The notes: generated from the letters alone by a model not told the origin. A stretch of 64,000 nt of DNA from JAOABC01 sp041287495 (GCA_041287495.1 JBEULE010000040.1:62001-126000); one strand, 5' to 3'; positions 34,309 through 43,777 are shown, numbered from the stretch's first letter. A program made the numbers and translations.

Positions 34309-35262
34309 TTACTTAAAGAAATCCAGTAGAGATAGATTTTTTACAGAGTTAAATGCTGCTATTAATGCTTCATAAGCTGTTTTGGCTTTTTGTAGATTTG
34401 TTATTGCTTCTGATGCGTCAGTATCTTCAAGATTTGATATGAGATTGTTATTAAAAACTTTATTCTGTTGATAGCTGGTTTTGATATCAATTATTATCTT
34501 TTGCTGCGTTCCTATCATAGAAGTATGCTGTAAAACAGCATTTAGTCCTTTATCAAATACTTCAAGTATTTTCATAGGGGTTCCGTTAACATTTATTGTG
34601 GCTGTATTTAATTCTCCAAGACTTCCTGTTCCATTCAAGGCATTATCTATTATTTGAATTATTTTGTCCATTGCTGCAACCATTAGGATTTTTTTATTGC
34701 TACTTCCATCAACATAGTCTGCGCCTACATAAGTTGAACCGTCAAAAGTTGTATTTACTTCTACACCTTTTGCAATTGGAACTTTAGTCTCTGTTGTCTG
34801 TCCTTGGTAACTACCACTGGAATCAAAAGGGTCCTGTTGTGATGCTACTCCACCAAATAGCCTTGTATCTCCTATGGATGTATTAGCCGTTTTTATGATG
34901 TAATCTCTCATCTGTTGGAAATAATCTTTTAACACTTTTGCATCTTCTTTATCAAGAACTCCTGTGTTTAAAAGCCTTATAATTTCAACTCTTATCTCCT
35001 GTCCAGCATCTGATATATTTCTTAATGTAGTTTCAGCAACATCTAATATATTAGAGGTAAAATCCATATTTCTTAGATAACTGTCAAAGTCTTCGTTCAT
35101 TCTTTTAAGTCTTAGAGATGCTACTGTGGCTACTGTATCATCTGATGGTGTAAGAATCTTTTTTCCGGTAGCTATCTGCTTAAAATATTTCTCTACTTCA
35201 CTTTGTCTTAACTGGTCATTCTTTATATAGTTATCATATCTAAGTAAATCTGTTATCCTCAT
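34309..35262 (-). CDS. flgL: Flagellar hook-filament junction protein 2
   Basis: HAP3, the junction protein next to the filament. 317 residues with flagellin-like ends: MRITDLLRYDNYIKNDQL, QIATGKKILTPSDDTVA at the start and TNLQKAKTAYEALIAAFNSV near the C-terminus. ATG 35262 with GGTG upstream. It follows flgK but has a dedicated sigma-28 promoter in the 62-base gap. Confidence 0.92.
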   Translation of the reverse strand: MRITDLLRYDNYIKNDQLRQSEVEKYFKQIATGKKILTPSDDTVATVASLRLKRMNEDFDSYLRNMDFTSNILDVAETTLRNISDAGQEIRVEIIRLLNTGVLDKEDAKVLKDYFQQMRDYIIKTANTSIGDTRLFGGVASQQDPFDSSGSYQGQTTETKVPIAKGVEVNTTFDGSTYVGADYVDGSSNKKILMVAAMDKIIQIIDNALNGTGSLGELNTATINVNGTPMKILEVFDKGLNAVLQHTSMIGTQQKIIIDIKTSYQQNKVFNNNLISNLEDTDASEAITNLQKAKTAYEALIAAFNSVKNLSLLDFFK

Positions 35263-35296
35263 AGTACACCACTTTTAAGGTTAATTCTCAATTACA

Positions 35297-35323
35297 TTAT
35301 CGTAAATTTTTTAAAAATTTTTA
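35297..35323 (-). promoter_or_regulatory. Sigma-28 promoter of flgL
   Basis: On - TAAA, 15 bases, TACGATAA followed by TG: same spacing and -10 as the flagellin promoter. It lies in the flgK-flgL gap, with a predicted leader of about 28 bases. Confidence 0.85.
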
Positions 35324-35324
35324 A

Positions 35325-36770
35325 TTATTTTCCTGCCATATTCAATATTGTTTGAAATAGTTCATCTGCAACTGTTATTATTCTTGCATTTGCTTGATAT
35401 GCTCTTTGTAATTTTGTGAGATTTATAAGCTCTTCATCAAGGTTAACACCGGATAAACTTTTCATCTTCTCTGTAACAGCATCATATAACGCCTGAATAT
35501 TTGCTTTTTGGGTTTTTATTGTAGAAGACTTAGAAGATATTTCTGCAACTAATTTTGAGTTGTAAAATTCAAAAAATCCTCTTGACTTAATTAAATTGTA
35601 GTTTGCAGAGTCTGTTCCATTGTAATCGTTTAAGCTACTTATTAAGCTACTTTCTTCAGAAGGAGTTAAAACATTAGATATGCTGTTTTTAAGGTTTAAT
35701 AGAGCTTTGCCGTTTGTGTTATCTGAGTTTAAATAATTAGGGTCTTTAGCTAAAGCAACGTCTTTGGGGTCTGTAATGTTAAGGTATATATTTGAAGCGT
35801 CAATCTTGTTTAGAGATGAAGATGGGTCTATTTTGAAGAAATCTAAGTTGGTTGTACCACCCAGATTATATCCTTGTCTATGGATTTTATTGAAAACTGT
35901 AGCAAAAACTGTTGTAAAGTCATTTAGATTATTTATCTGTGTGTTTATATCATTTATACCTTTTAAATTACCTCCAAGTTCTCCATTTTTGATATCTTTT
36001 GTTATATCATTTGTGTTATTCCATTTTATTACCGGATTACCGTTTGAATCTGTCTCAAAGTTTAACTGAGTCTGCTGAGTTCCAACTACAAGTCCAAATC
36101 CTTTTGCTGTGTAAATATTGACAGTGTTATCTGTGTTATAAACCACTTTTGTATCTATCAGATTACTAAGCTTTGATATTAGTCTATCTCTTTCATTTAG
36201 ATATTCACTATTTGCTTCAACATCTATAACTTTTGTTTTGATGTTGTTATTTAGTTTTGCTATTTGGTCTGTTATCTGGTTTATCTGGTTTATCTGATCT
36301 CTTATTTTAAGAGTTATCTGTTGTTTTAGGTCTTGTAGAGATTGATAGGAATTTCTGATTTTACCTATGAGAGTTTGAGCATTTCCTAAAAATTGCTGTC
36401 TTGCTGAAAGGTCGTTGGGATTTATAAGCATATCATTTATAGAGTTAAAAAACTGGTTTAAATCTTGAGAGAATCCAGTTCCGTTTATATCGTTAAATAT
36501 ACTTTCTATACTTGAAAGGACATCGGAGTATGCTTTATCAGAGTTTAAGCTTTGACCGAGATTTATCTGCCTTGTAAATAAAAACTGGTCAAAGACTCTC
36601 AAAACTTTATTTACAAAAACGCCACCTCTCGGTATATCTTGAAAAACTGCTATCTCTCTGTTATATCCTTCTGTAGCTACATTTGATATGTTTTTGTTTA
36701 CGGTATTTATTCCTCTTTGTGTGGAAAGTAAGCTCTGACCTGCTATAGATAACATACCGAATAAAGACAT
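35325..36770 (-). CDS. flgK: Flagellar hook-filament junction protein 1
   Basis: HAP1, first junction zone on the hook. 481 residues: rod/hook-type N-terminus (AGQSLLSTQRGINTVNKNIS, NVATEGYNRE), a long coiled middle, and the C-terminus GVNLDEELINLTKLQRAYQA. ATG 36770 has GAGGTG nine bases upstream. Driven by its own sigma-28 promoter. Confidence 0.94.
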   Translation of the reverse strand: MSLFGMLSIAGQSLLSTQRGINTVNKNISNVATEGYNREIAVFQDIPRGGVFVNKVLRVFDQFLFTRQINLGQSLNSDKAYSDVLSSIESIFNDINGTGFSQDLNQFFNSINDMLINPNDLSARQQFLGNAQTLIGKIRNSYQSLQDLKQQITLKIRDQINQINQITDQIAKLNNNIKTKVIDVEANSEYLNERDRLISKLSNLIDTKVVYNTDNTVNIYTAKGFGLVVGTQQTQLNFETDSNGNPVIKWNNTNDITKDIKNGELGGNLKGINDINTQINNLNDFTTVFATVFNKIHRQGYNLGGTTNLDFFKIDPSSSLNKIDASNIYLNITDPKDVALAKDPNYLNSDNTNGKALLNLKNSISNVLTPSEESSLISSLNDYNGTDSANYNLIKSRGFFEFYNSKLVAEISSKSSTIKTQKANIQALYDAVTEKMKSLSGVNLDEELINLTKLQRAYQANARIITVADELFQTILNMAGK

Positions 36771-36798
36771 CTCTACACCTCACAACTTATTTATTTTA

Positions 36799-36825
36799 TT
36801 ATCGCAAAAATTTTACACTTTTTTA
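36799..36825 (-). promoter_or_regulatory. Sigma-28 promoter of flgK
   Basis: On - TAAA, 15 bases, TGCGATAA followed by TA. Predicted start near 36792, about 22 bases before the flgK ATG. The -35 overlaps the 3' end of flgN. Confidence 0.87.
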
Positions 36826-37166
36826 TTTATAAGTCCTTGTCCTGAAGATTTTACAGAACCTTCTGGAGAGTATGTTTTTGTGGTTTCAAATATTGCTTCA
36901 AAAATATCCTCTATAAACATCATGTTCTGTATGATTAGCTCTCTATTTATATTTAAAAGTGTATTCAATTCCTCTATCTTGTTTAACTTTTCCAATGCTT
37001 CTTCTTTTGAAAATTGAGAAAGTTTTGATAGTAAATCTCTCTTTTCTTGGGCTATCTCTATTAATCTATCAGCACAGGAGGTATCCTTTAAAGAGTTTAA
37101 GATACATATCTTTTCTTCTTCTAGAATATCTTTTAGTTTTTCAAGGATTGTATCTAAATCTTCCAT
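36813..37166 (-). CDS. flgN: FlgN-like export chaperone
   Basis: 117 residues, helical, with LEKLKDILEEEKICILNSLK and CADRLIEIAQEKRDLLSKL, the usual FlgN pattern of an N-terminal helix that binds FlgK/FlgL. Its position directly upstream of flgK supports the call. GAGAGGAAAAC precedes ATG 37166. Divergent from fliG. Confidence 0.75.
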   Translation of the reverse strand: MEDLDTILEKLKDILEEEKICILNSLKDTSCADRLIEIAQEKRDLLSKLSQFSKEEALEKLNKIEELNTLLNINRELIIQNMMFIEDIFEAIFETTKTYSPEGSVKSSGQGLINKKV

Positions 37167-37185
37167 GTTTTCCTCTCTATTAGTA

Positions 37186-37191
37186 TATAAT
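37186..37191 (+). promoter_or_regulatory. Possible -10 box of the fliG-flhB superoperon
   Basis: TATAAT on + in the 58-base divergent gap, 34 bases before the fliG ATG. No clear -35, so promoter class is uncertain. It matters because no other obvious promoter precedes the 30-gene run. Confidence 0.35.
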
Positions 37192-37197
37192 TATTAA

Positions 37198-37206
37198 ATT
37201 ATATCA
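37198..37206 (-). promoter_or_regulatory. Extended -10 promoter of flgN
   Basis: On - TGATATAAT, an extended -10 (TGn-TATAAT), 32 bases before the flgN ATG. The -35 region is poor, as is common for this type. Confidence 0.5.
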
Positions 37207-37224
37207 CTTAAATTGGAGATATAG

Positions 37225-38241
37225 ATGGATAAAAATAAAATCTCCGGGTCAGAAAAAGCTGCGATATTACTATCTATAATTCCAGAGGATAAAAATGTAA
37301 ATATATTCAAACATCTAAAACAGGCTGACCTTGAAAAAGTTGTTAGGGCATTACTTACTTTAGAAACTCCTTCTAAGGAAGTTATAAAGTCTGTACTAGA
37401 TGAAGCTTATAAACAGCTTTCAGAATCTGCGCCTTTGAGGCTTCTACCTGAGAATTTAAGAAAAATTTTAGAGAAAGCTTTACCTCCGGATAAGGTTAAA
37501 GAGCTATTTGAAGGACTTGTCAGTGCAGAGGAAGGTAAAGCTATATTTAAAGAGATTGAAAAACTTCCTCCCAAGGTTGTGGCAAATCTTATAAAGAATG
37601 AGCATCCTCAAGTGATAGCCCTTATCTTAACTCAACTTTCTCCTCAAAAAGCAGCAGAGATAATCCAGTATCTACCAAGAAGACAGGGAATATCTAATAT
37701 CCAAGAAGAGGTTATAAAGAGAATTGCTTCCCTTGAAAAGGTGTCAAGTAATATGCTTAAAACGGTTGCATCTTCTCTTGAGGAAGAGCTTTATACTCTC
37801 GGAGCAGGAAAGGAAGAGATGTTGAGTGGAATTGATGTATCTGCAGAAATAGTAAATAACCTACCTAAGGATATAGCTAACGAAATACTTGAAGAGATAA
37901 GAAAAGAAAATGCATTTCTTGCAGATGCCATTGAAGAGAGAATGTTTAAATTTGAAGATATTGTTAAGATTGATAATAGGGGTATTATGGAGATACTTAA
38001 GAATGTGGATAAAAATGATTTACTCGTTGCACTTAAAGGAGCTCCCCAGGAGATTATTGATAAATTCCTAGCTAACATGTCAAAAAGGGCAGCACAGATG
38101 TTTATGGAAGATATGGAAGTTCTGGGGCCTGTTAAGAAGTCTGATGTTGAGAATGCTCGTAAGAAAATTATACAAGTTATCAAAAATCTCATACAGACAG
38201 GAGTTATTGAATATGGAGCTGGTGGTGAAGAAATGCTTTGA
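37225..38241 (+). CDS. fliG: Flagellar motor switch protein FliG
   Basis: C-ring protein that contacts MotA and generates torque. 338 residues in three armadillo-like domains: N-domain binding FliF (GSEKAAILLSIIPED), the middle EHPQVIALILTQLSPQKAA motif that binds FliM, and the torque helix region near the end (DLLVALKGAPQEIIDKFLANMSKRA). ATG 37225 with GGAGATATAG upstream. First gene of the long + strand operon. Confidence 0.96.
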   Translation: MDKNKISGSEKAAILLSIIPEDKNVNIFKHLKQADLEKVVRALLTLETPSKEVIKSVLDEAYKQLSESAPLRLLPENLRKILEKALPPDKVKELFEGLVSAEEGKAIFKEIEKLPPKVVANLIKNEHPQVIALILTQLSPQKAAEIIQYLPRRQGISNIQEEVIKRIASLEKVSSNMLKTVASSLEEELYTLGAGKEEMLSGIDVSAEIVNNLPKDIANEILEEIRKENAFLADAIEERMFKFEDIVKIDNRGIMEILKNVDKNDLLVALKGAPQEIIDKFLANMSKRAAQMFMEDMEVLGPVKKSDVENARKKIIQVIKNLIQTGVIEYGAGGEEML

Positions 38242-38255
38242 TGGAGGGCTGATAA

Positions 38256-39218
38256 ATGTCTGATTTTCTTTCTCAAGAAGAAATAGATGCCTTATTAGGT
38301 GGTGGGGACAAAGAGAAAGAGGAAAAAGTAGAAGTATCAAAAGTAAAACCTTTTGATTTTTCCAAAATAGAAAGAATAGAGAAAGGTGGCTTTCCTGGAC
38401 TTGAGATAATCTTTGAAAGGTGGGCAAAGTACTTTAGAGAGGAGATAAGAAAAATATTTCCCACAATAAATATGGTCTCAAAATCAAAGATATATACATC
38501 AAGGTATGGTAACTATATATCAAAGATACCATTACCTGCTGCTTATGCTATCTTTTATATGAAGCCACTTAAAGAACCGGCACTCTTAGTGACAGATGCA
38601 AGATTAGTTTTTTCTCTCGTTAGCTCTATTTTTGGTGGTGGTTCAAGAATTTTTAAGATAGAAGGTAGAGATTTTACTAAACTTGAACTTAAAATAGTAA
38701 ACGACTTTATAAACATTGCAATGGATACCTTTAATAAAGTTTTAGAGGAATTTTACCCATTACAGATAGAACTTAAAAGTCTTGAGATTAACCCATTCCT
38801 TGTAAGAATAGTCTCACAGGCTGAAAAAGTTATAGTTGTAGAGATGAGCATGGATATAGATGGAACGGAGGTTCTATTTAGTTTCTGTTTTCCTCAGATG
38901 ATGTTTTTACCTATAAAGGATATTGTTTTTTCAGAAACTTTTGGGACTGAAGTTTCACAAGAGTGGAAACAGACAATTTATGACAAACTGATGAAAGTAA
39001 TTCTAACTTTGAGCATAGAACTTGATAGAAGAAACTTTACAGTGGAAGAATTTTTAAATTTTGAAGTCGGCAGTAGTATAATATTAGATAAAAAGAAAGA
39101 AGCACTGTTAGACTGTTATATTGAAGGCAAGAAGAAATTTTTGGTTAAACTGGGTAAAGTGGATAAAAAATTTGCTGTAAGTATTGAAAAAAAGATAGAG
39201 GAGAGGGAAAATGGCTGA
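38256..39218 (+). CDS. fliM: Flagellar motor switch protein FliM
   Basis: C-ring protein that receives CheY-P and links FliG to FliN. 320 residues: the N-terminal LSQEEIDALLGG is the CheY-binding peptide, the middle CheC-like domain includes FPGLEIIFERWAKYFREE, and a SpoA domain closes the protein. The CheY peptide implies chemotaxis even though no che gene is in the window. Overlaps fliN by eight bases. Confidence 0.95.
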   Translation: MSDFLSQEEIDALLGGGDKEKEEKVEVSKVKPFDFSKIERIEKGGFPGLEIIFERWAKYFREEIRKIFPTINMVSKSKIYTSRYGNYISKIPLPAAYAIFYMKPLKEPALLVTDARLVFSLVSSIFGGGSRIFKIEGRDFTKLELKIVNDFINIAMDTFNKVLEEFYPLQIELKSLEINPFLVRIVSQAEKVIVVEMSMDIDGTEVLFSFCFPQMMFLPIKDIVFSETFGTEVSQEWKQTIYDKLMKVILTLSIELDRRNFTVEEFLNFEVGSSIILDKKKEALLDCYIEGKKKFLVKLGKVDKKFAVSIEKKIEERENG

Positions 39219-39654
39219 AGAAGAAAAGTTAGAGTCTGAGGGACCAGAAGATAAAATAAATAAAGAAGAAGAACTTGCTTCTCAATGGGCTTCTATGATT
39301 GAGAATCAACAGCAACATGGTACAGAATCAGAAAGTCATAAACCTACCAAAGAAGAATATCAAGAGGTAGACCCTAAGGTATCCCAAAAATTACAGCTTA
39401 TACTTGATATTCCTATATCTATAACATTTGAGATAGGTTCAAGGAAAATGAGTATAGAAGAGATAACTAAACTCTCTCCAAGTTCCGTAATTGAACTTGA
39501 CAGATATATAGACCAGCCGATAGATATAAAGGTAAACGGAGTTTTAGTGGCAAAGGGGGAGTTGTATCAGGTAGAGGATAACTTTGCTGTAAAGATAACT
39601 CAGATATTAAGCAGAGAAGAGAGATTAAAACTTTTAACTACAATAGGGGTATAA
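39211..39654 (+). CDS. fliN: Flagellar motor switch protein FliN
   Basis: 147 residues: an acidic, Gln-rich N-terminal extension of about 55 residues, then a SpoA domain (LILDIPISITFEIGSRKMSI; IDQPIDIKVNGVLVAKGEL). Forms the lower rim of the C ring and docks FliH. GAGAGGG before ATG 39211. A second, shorter SpoA gene lies at 58337-58579. Confidence 0.93.
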   Translation: MAEEEKLESEGPEDKINKEEELASQWASMIENQQQHGTESESHKPTKEEYQEVDPKVSQKLQLILDIPISITFEIGSRKMSIEEITKLSPSSVIELDRYIDQPIDIKVNGVLVAKGELYQVEDNFAVKITQILSREERLKLLTTIGV

Positions 39655-39657
39655 AAG

Positions 39658-40371
39658 ATGGCTGTTAATTTTCAACCTATATATATATTAGCTTCTGGAG
39701 GAGAAAGAGTATTAGAGCAGCTTGATATAACTACAAATAATATATCAAATGCCAATACAACCGGATTTAAGAAGGTTTTAATGAGGGAGATGAGTCAAAA
39801 AATTCCGGAGAATTTACCTCCTGCTTCCGATTTATTTGTCTTCCCAAGATTTATGGACTCTCCTACTTTAAATATACAGGGAAGTTCGATAAAAACAGAT
39901 AACCCTCTTGATGTTGCTATAGAGGGAGATGGATTCTTTACTGTAGAAACCGGAAGGGGAAGATTATATACAAGAAATGGACATTTCAATATATCTTCTG
40001 ATGGCTTTTTAGTAACTTCAAGTGGTGGTTATCTACTTGATGAAAATGGAAAAAGAATAAAATTAAATCAAAATGGCAGAATAGATATAACGAGAGAAGG
40101 ATTTATATATCAAAACGGACAACAGATAGGAAGACTCAGGATTGTAAATCTTCAAAATTTATCCCATGTAGGGGATTCCTATTATACAGGTCAGGAAAGT
40201 CCTGCCGGAAATTATAGGATACACCAAGGTTATTTGGAAAACTCTAATGTTGAAATAGTTAAAGAGATGGTAAATCTTATAAACAGTCATAGAAGGTTTG
40301 ATATATATATGAATTTAGCAAAATCTCTTGATATGTTAGAAGGAAAGGTTAATGATATTGGTAAAGCTTAA
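39658..40371 (+). CDS. flgF: Flagellar proximal rod protein FlgF
   Basis: 237 residues. Rod-protein N-terminus LEQLDITTNNISNANTTGFKK, central DNPLDVAIEGDGFFTVET, and C-terminus SNVEIVKEMVNLINSHRRFD. Shorter than FlgG and placed directly before it, as is normal for FlgF. Three bases after fliN. Confidence 0.88.
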   Translation: MAVNFQPIYILASGGERVLEQLDITTNNISNANTTGFKKVLMREMSQKIPENLPPASDLFVFPRFMDSPTLNIQGSSIKTDNPLDVAIEGDGFFTVETGRGRLYTRNGHFNISSDGFLVTSSGGYLLDENGKRIKLNQNGRIDITREGFIYQNGQQIGRLRIVNLQNLSHVGDSYYTGQESPAGNYRIHQGYLENSNVEIVKEMVNLINSHRRFDIYMNLAKSLDMLEGKVNDIGKA

Positions 40372-40395
40372 AAATATTTAAAGGAGGTAAGGAAA

Positions 40396-41196
40396 ATGTT
40401 AAGGGCACTTTGGACTTCAGCTTCAGGAATGACAGCTCAGCAGACTAATCTTGATGTAATATCTCATAACATCGCAAACGTTAATACTGTTGGATTTAAA
40501 AGAAGTAGAGCAAACTTTGAAGACCTGATATATCAGGATATAAGAGATCCCGGAGTTTTAAGTTCTACTCAAAACAGGGTTCCTGCCGGTATTCAGATAG
40601 GACTTGGTGTAAAGCTTGCAGATGTTGCCAAAATCTTTTTACAAGGTAGCCTTATAAAAACCGATAATCCTTTGGATGTTGCCATTCAGGGGGAAGGGTT
40701 TTTTAAGATTGAGATGCCTGACGGTAGTGAATCCTTTACAAGAGCAGGAAATTTTAAAATAGACAATGAAGGGTATGTAGTTACGACAGAAGGATACAGA
40801 TTAAGCCCAAATATCCAGATATCTGCACCGGAGACTGTTATAAATATATCCATAAGTCCAAATGGAAAGGTTGTGGTGGTTAGAAACTCCGGGGGACAGC
40901 AAACAACTGAAGAGGTAGGGAATATAAAACTTTACAGATTTATGAACCCAGCGGGATTAAAAGCTATAGGTGAGAATCTGTTTAAATACACAGAAGCATC
41001 CGGAGAGCCTATAGAGGGAGACCCAAATACAGATGGATTTGGTAAGCTATCCCAAGGATTCTTGGAAGCTTCAAATGTAAATATAGTTGAGGAGATGGTA
41101 AATCTTATCGTTGCTCAAAGGGCATACGAAGTTAACTCTAAAGGAATAATTACAGCAGATGAGATGTTAAGAACGGTTTCAACTTTAAAATCCTAA
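40396..41196 (+). CDS. flgG: Flagellar distal rod protein FlgG
   Basis: 266 residues, typical FlgG length. MLRALWTSASGMTAQQTNLD at the start, NIANVNTVGFKRSRANF, DNPLDVAIQGEGFFKI, and C-terminal ASNVNIVEEMVNLIVAQRAY. AAGGAGG before ATG 40396. The 24-base gap before it is the largest in the fliG-flhB run. Confidence 0.95.
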   Translation: MLRALWTSASGMTAQQTNLDVISHNIANVNTVGFKRSRANFEDLIYQDIRDPGVLSSTQNRVPAGIQIGLGVKLADVAKIFLQGSLIKTDNPLDVAIQGEGFFKIEMPDGSESFTRAGNFKIDNEGYVVTTEGYRLSPNIQISAPETVINISISPNGKVVVVRNSGGQQTTEEVGNIKLYRFMNPAGLKAIGENLFKYTEASGEPIEGDPNTDGFGKLSQGFLEASNVNIVEEMVNLIVAQRAYEVNSKGIITADEMLRTVSTLKS

Positions 41197-41693
41197 TGAT
41201 TTACTTAACTTTACTGTTTTTTTTGGTATTTGATGTTTTTGGTGATGAAGATTTAAACTCAAAGTTAGATAAAATGTTGAATAGTTACGTTAAGGAGAAT
41301 TTTAATCAGTATGAAATTATATCATTGGTTCCTATAGCTAAAAGTTATGTTAAAACCCTAGAAGGTAAAGATTTTGATAAAGTTGAATGTACATCAAAGG
41401 GAAACAGTAGTATGTATCTCTATCTTAACTGTAGTTTTTTAAATGGCAATCAGTTAGTTTCTTCTTTTCCAGTTACATTTCGGATAAAAGAAGGTGGAAA
41501 GCCGATTATAGAAAAAAATAAAAAAGTTGATATTATATATATTATAAAGAATTTAAAGATAAAGATAATGGGTGTAGCACTCCAAAGTGGAAAAATCGGT
41601 GATGTTATAGAAGTGAAAAATATATCAACAGGAAAGATTTTAAAAGGAAAAGTTATATCTGAAAATGAGGTTTTAATAGAGGAGCAGCAATGA
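41196..41693 (+). CDS. flgA: Flagellar P-ring chaperone FlgA
   Basis: 165 residues: a signal peptide (LTLLFFLVFDVFG) and a C-terminal SAF domain (GVALQSGKIGDVIEVKNIST, then GKILKGKVISENEVL). Helps FlgI assemble into the P ring in the periplasm. ATG overlaps the flgG stop by one base. N-terminal half is divergent, as usual. Confidence 0.85.
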   Translation: MIYLTLLFFLVFDVFGDEDLNSKLDKMLNSYVKENFNQYEIISLVPIAKSYVKTLEGKDFDKVECTSKGNSSMYLYLNCSFLNGNQLVSSFPVTFRIKEGGKPIIEKNKKVDIIYIIKNLKIKIMGVALQSGKIGDVIEVKNISTGKILKGKVISENEVLIEEQQ

Positions 41694-42355
41694 AGAGATT
41701 GTTTATAATTTCTGCTTTTATACTTGTCTCATGTGCTCCAAAGAGGGTAGATTACGGAAAAGAGTTTAACCCTCTACCTCCAACAGTAGAAAATGATATT
41801 AAACCAGTATCAGCCGGGTCTTTATATACAGGATATTACAATAACTTATTTTCAGATGCAAAAGCATATACGGTTGGAGACATTGTAACTATAAGAGTAG
41901 TGGAAAATCTCTCTGGACAGGGAAGTGCAAATACACAAACCCAAGAACAGTCTAAAATGAGTCTCTCAGCTCCAAGTCCAACACTTATGGGTAAACCTCT
42001 CATAAACAAAAACCCTGTTTTAGGAGTAACAGAGGATAACAGTGATACCTACAAAGGAAGTGCTGCAACAAACAGAAACGCACGGCTTATAGCTACTATA
42101 ACCGCAAGAGTTACTAAAGTTTATCCTAACGGTAATCTTTTTATAGTAGGTAAAAAGGTTGTAAGGGTAAATGATGATAACCAAGTACTTCTTATATCTG
42201 GAATAGTTAAACCAACAGATATAACGCAAGATAACTCGGTAGATTCTTCAAGAATTTCGGATATGTATGTTGAGTATAATGGAGAAGGTTATATGGCTGA
42301 CTCTGCTAAACCAGGCTGGCTTGCTCAGTTTTTAAAGATGATCTGGCCATTTTAG
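41690..42355 (+). CDS. flgH: Flagellar L-ring lipoprotein FlgH
   Basis: 221-residue outer-membrane lipoprotein with a lipobox ILVSC (Cys15). Core motifs AYTVGDIVTIRVVENLSGQG and ITARVTKVYPNGNLFIVGKK are those of FlgH. Its presence shows a double-membrane cell. GAGGAG before ATG 41690; overlaps flgA by four bases. Confidence 0.94.
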   Translation: MKRLFIISAFILVSCAPKRVDYGKEFNPLPPTVENDIKPVSAGSLYTGYYNNLFSDAKAYTVGDIVTIRVVENLSGQGSANTQTQEQSKMSLSAPSPTLMGKPLINKNPVLGVTEDNSDTYKGSAATNRNARLIATITARVTKVYPNGNLFIVGKKVVRVNDDNQVLLISGIVKPTDITQDNSVDSSRISDMYVEYNGEGYMADSAKPGWLAQFLKMIWPF

Positions 42356-42368
42356 AGGTGTGTAGTAG

Positions 42369-43451
42369 ATGTTAAGGATCATATTTGCAACAGTTATACT
42401 TCTAACTTCTCTTTCTTATAGTGCTGTTAAGATAAGAGATGAGGTTGAGGTAGAAAGCTTTAGAACCAACTATCTTACTGGATATGGTATAGTCGTGGGA
42501 CTGAATGGAACCGGAGATGGAACCACAAGCCGTTATACTCTTATCTCTATAGCTAATATGTTGAGAAAACTTGGTATATATATAGACCCTGCACAAGTTA
42601 GAACAAAGAATGCTGCTGCTGTTATAGTGACTGGGAACTTTCCACCATTTGCAAAACCTGGAATGACTTTTGATGTTAATGTTGCTTCGTTGGGAGATGC
42701 TAAAGATATAGGAAACGGTATTTTAATCAGGACTCCTCTATATGGACCTGATGGAAAGATATATGCTTTTGCTCAAGGGTCTGTATCTACAGGTGGAGGT
42801 TTCTTTGAATCAAATAAAGGTGGTAAGATTCAAAAAGGTTTTCCAACTGCAGGGATAATTGTAAACGGTGGTATAGTAGAGGAGGAACTTCCGTTTGATT
42901 TTAACTCTTTGGAAACAGTTAAATTAAACCTTAGAAATCCAGATTTTAAAATAGCAACAAATATATCAACAGCTATAAACAGTAAATACGGAGATATATC
43001 AAAAGTTTTAGATCCTTCTACCGTGCTATTAAAATTTCCAAAAGGAGTAGATAAGACATCATTTTTGGCAGATGTTTTAAACCTGGAAATTTCTTTAGAT
43101 AATGTACCAACAATTGTTATAGATGAGAGAACAGGAACCGTTATAATGAGTGGAGATATAAAGCTAGACCCTCCGATATATGTATCTCACGGGAATATAT
43201 ATGTTATGGTTGAATCTACTCCGGTTATATCTCAACCTCAACCTTTTGGGCAAGGTCAGACTGTAGTTACCCAGAAAGTCCAAACTAAAGTGGTTGAAGA
43301 AAAAGGAAGAATAATACCAATAGAGTCTGCATCTATTAAAGATTTAGTTAAAGCTTTAAATGACCTTGGAGTTTCTCCAAGGGACCTTATAGCCATCTTA
43401 CAGGCTATAAAAAGTGCAGGTAAGATAAATGCAAATATAAAAGTTATGTGA
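42369..43451 (+). CDS. flgI: Flagellar P-ring protein FlgI
   Basis: 360 residues with a signal peptide (SLSYSA, about 19 residues). The mature N-terminus VKIRDEVEVESFRTNYLTGY and GLNGTGDGT are highly conserved, as is the C-terminal LVKALNDLGVSPRDLIAILQ. Forms the ring in the peptidoglycan layer with the help of FlgA. Confidence 0.95.
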   Translation: MLRIIFATVILLTSLSYSAVKIRDEVEVESFRTNYLTGYGIVVGLNGTGDGTTSRYTLISIANMLRKLGIYIDPAQVRTKNAAAVIVTGNFPPFAKPGMTFDVNVASLGDAKDIGNGILIRTPLYGPDGKIYAFAQGSVSTGGGFFESNKGGKIQKGFPTAGIIVNGGIVEEELPFDFNSLETVKLNLRNPDFKIATNISTAINSKYGDISKVLDPSTVLLKFPKGVDKTSFLADVLNLEISLDNVPTIVIDERTGTVIMSGDIKLDPPIYVSHGNIYVMVESTPVISQPQPFGQGQTVVTQKVQTKVVEEKGRIIPIESASIKDLVKALNDLGVSPRDLIAILQAIKSAGKINANIKVM

Positions 43452-43459
43452 GGTATCCT

Positions 43460-43777
43460 ATGATAGGAAGTATAAATTTTTACTATGATATACATAATCT
43501 AAATCAGATTAAAACTCCGGAAGAAGCAGCTAAAGCTTTTGAAACTATTTTTTACTCTTTTCTGATGAAGGAGATGGAAAAGGGTATAACTTCTCAGTCA
43601 TCATTCTCTTACAACTTTTACTTTGATATGTTTATGATGCAGATAGCTCAGATTATATCAGATTCAGACCAGACAGGATTGAAAAACTATATACTTCAAG
43701 CGATAAAATCTTATCAGGAAAACTCAGAAAGAGGTAATATTGGAAAACATAATACAATTTCTGAACAGAGCAAGTAA
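43460..43777 (+). CDS. flgJ: Rod-binding protein (FlgJ N-domain only)
   Basis: 105 residues corresponding to the rod-binding half of FlgJ: EEAAKAFETIFYSFLMKEME, then a helix with YFDMFMMQIAQIISDSDQTG. The muramidase half is absent, so another lysin must open the wall. I use ATG 43460, with TGAGGT ideally placed; a GTG at 43448 is open but unsupported. The end overlaps flhA by 38 bases. Confidence 0.8.
   Translation: MIGSINFYYDIHNLNQIKTPEEAAKAFETIFYSFLMKEMEKGITSQSSFSYNFYFDMFMMQIAQIISDSDQTGLKNYILQAIKSYQENSERGNIGKHNTISEQSK

Noticed and set aside
37791..38276. 161-codon open frame antisense to fliG
   Set aside because: Shadow of the conserved fliG coding strand.
43695..43710. AGCGATAA inside flgJ as a sigma-28 -10 for flhA
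   Set aside because: The bases 15 positions upstream read TGAA, not TAAA, and the site lies inside a coding operon.
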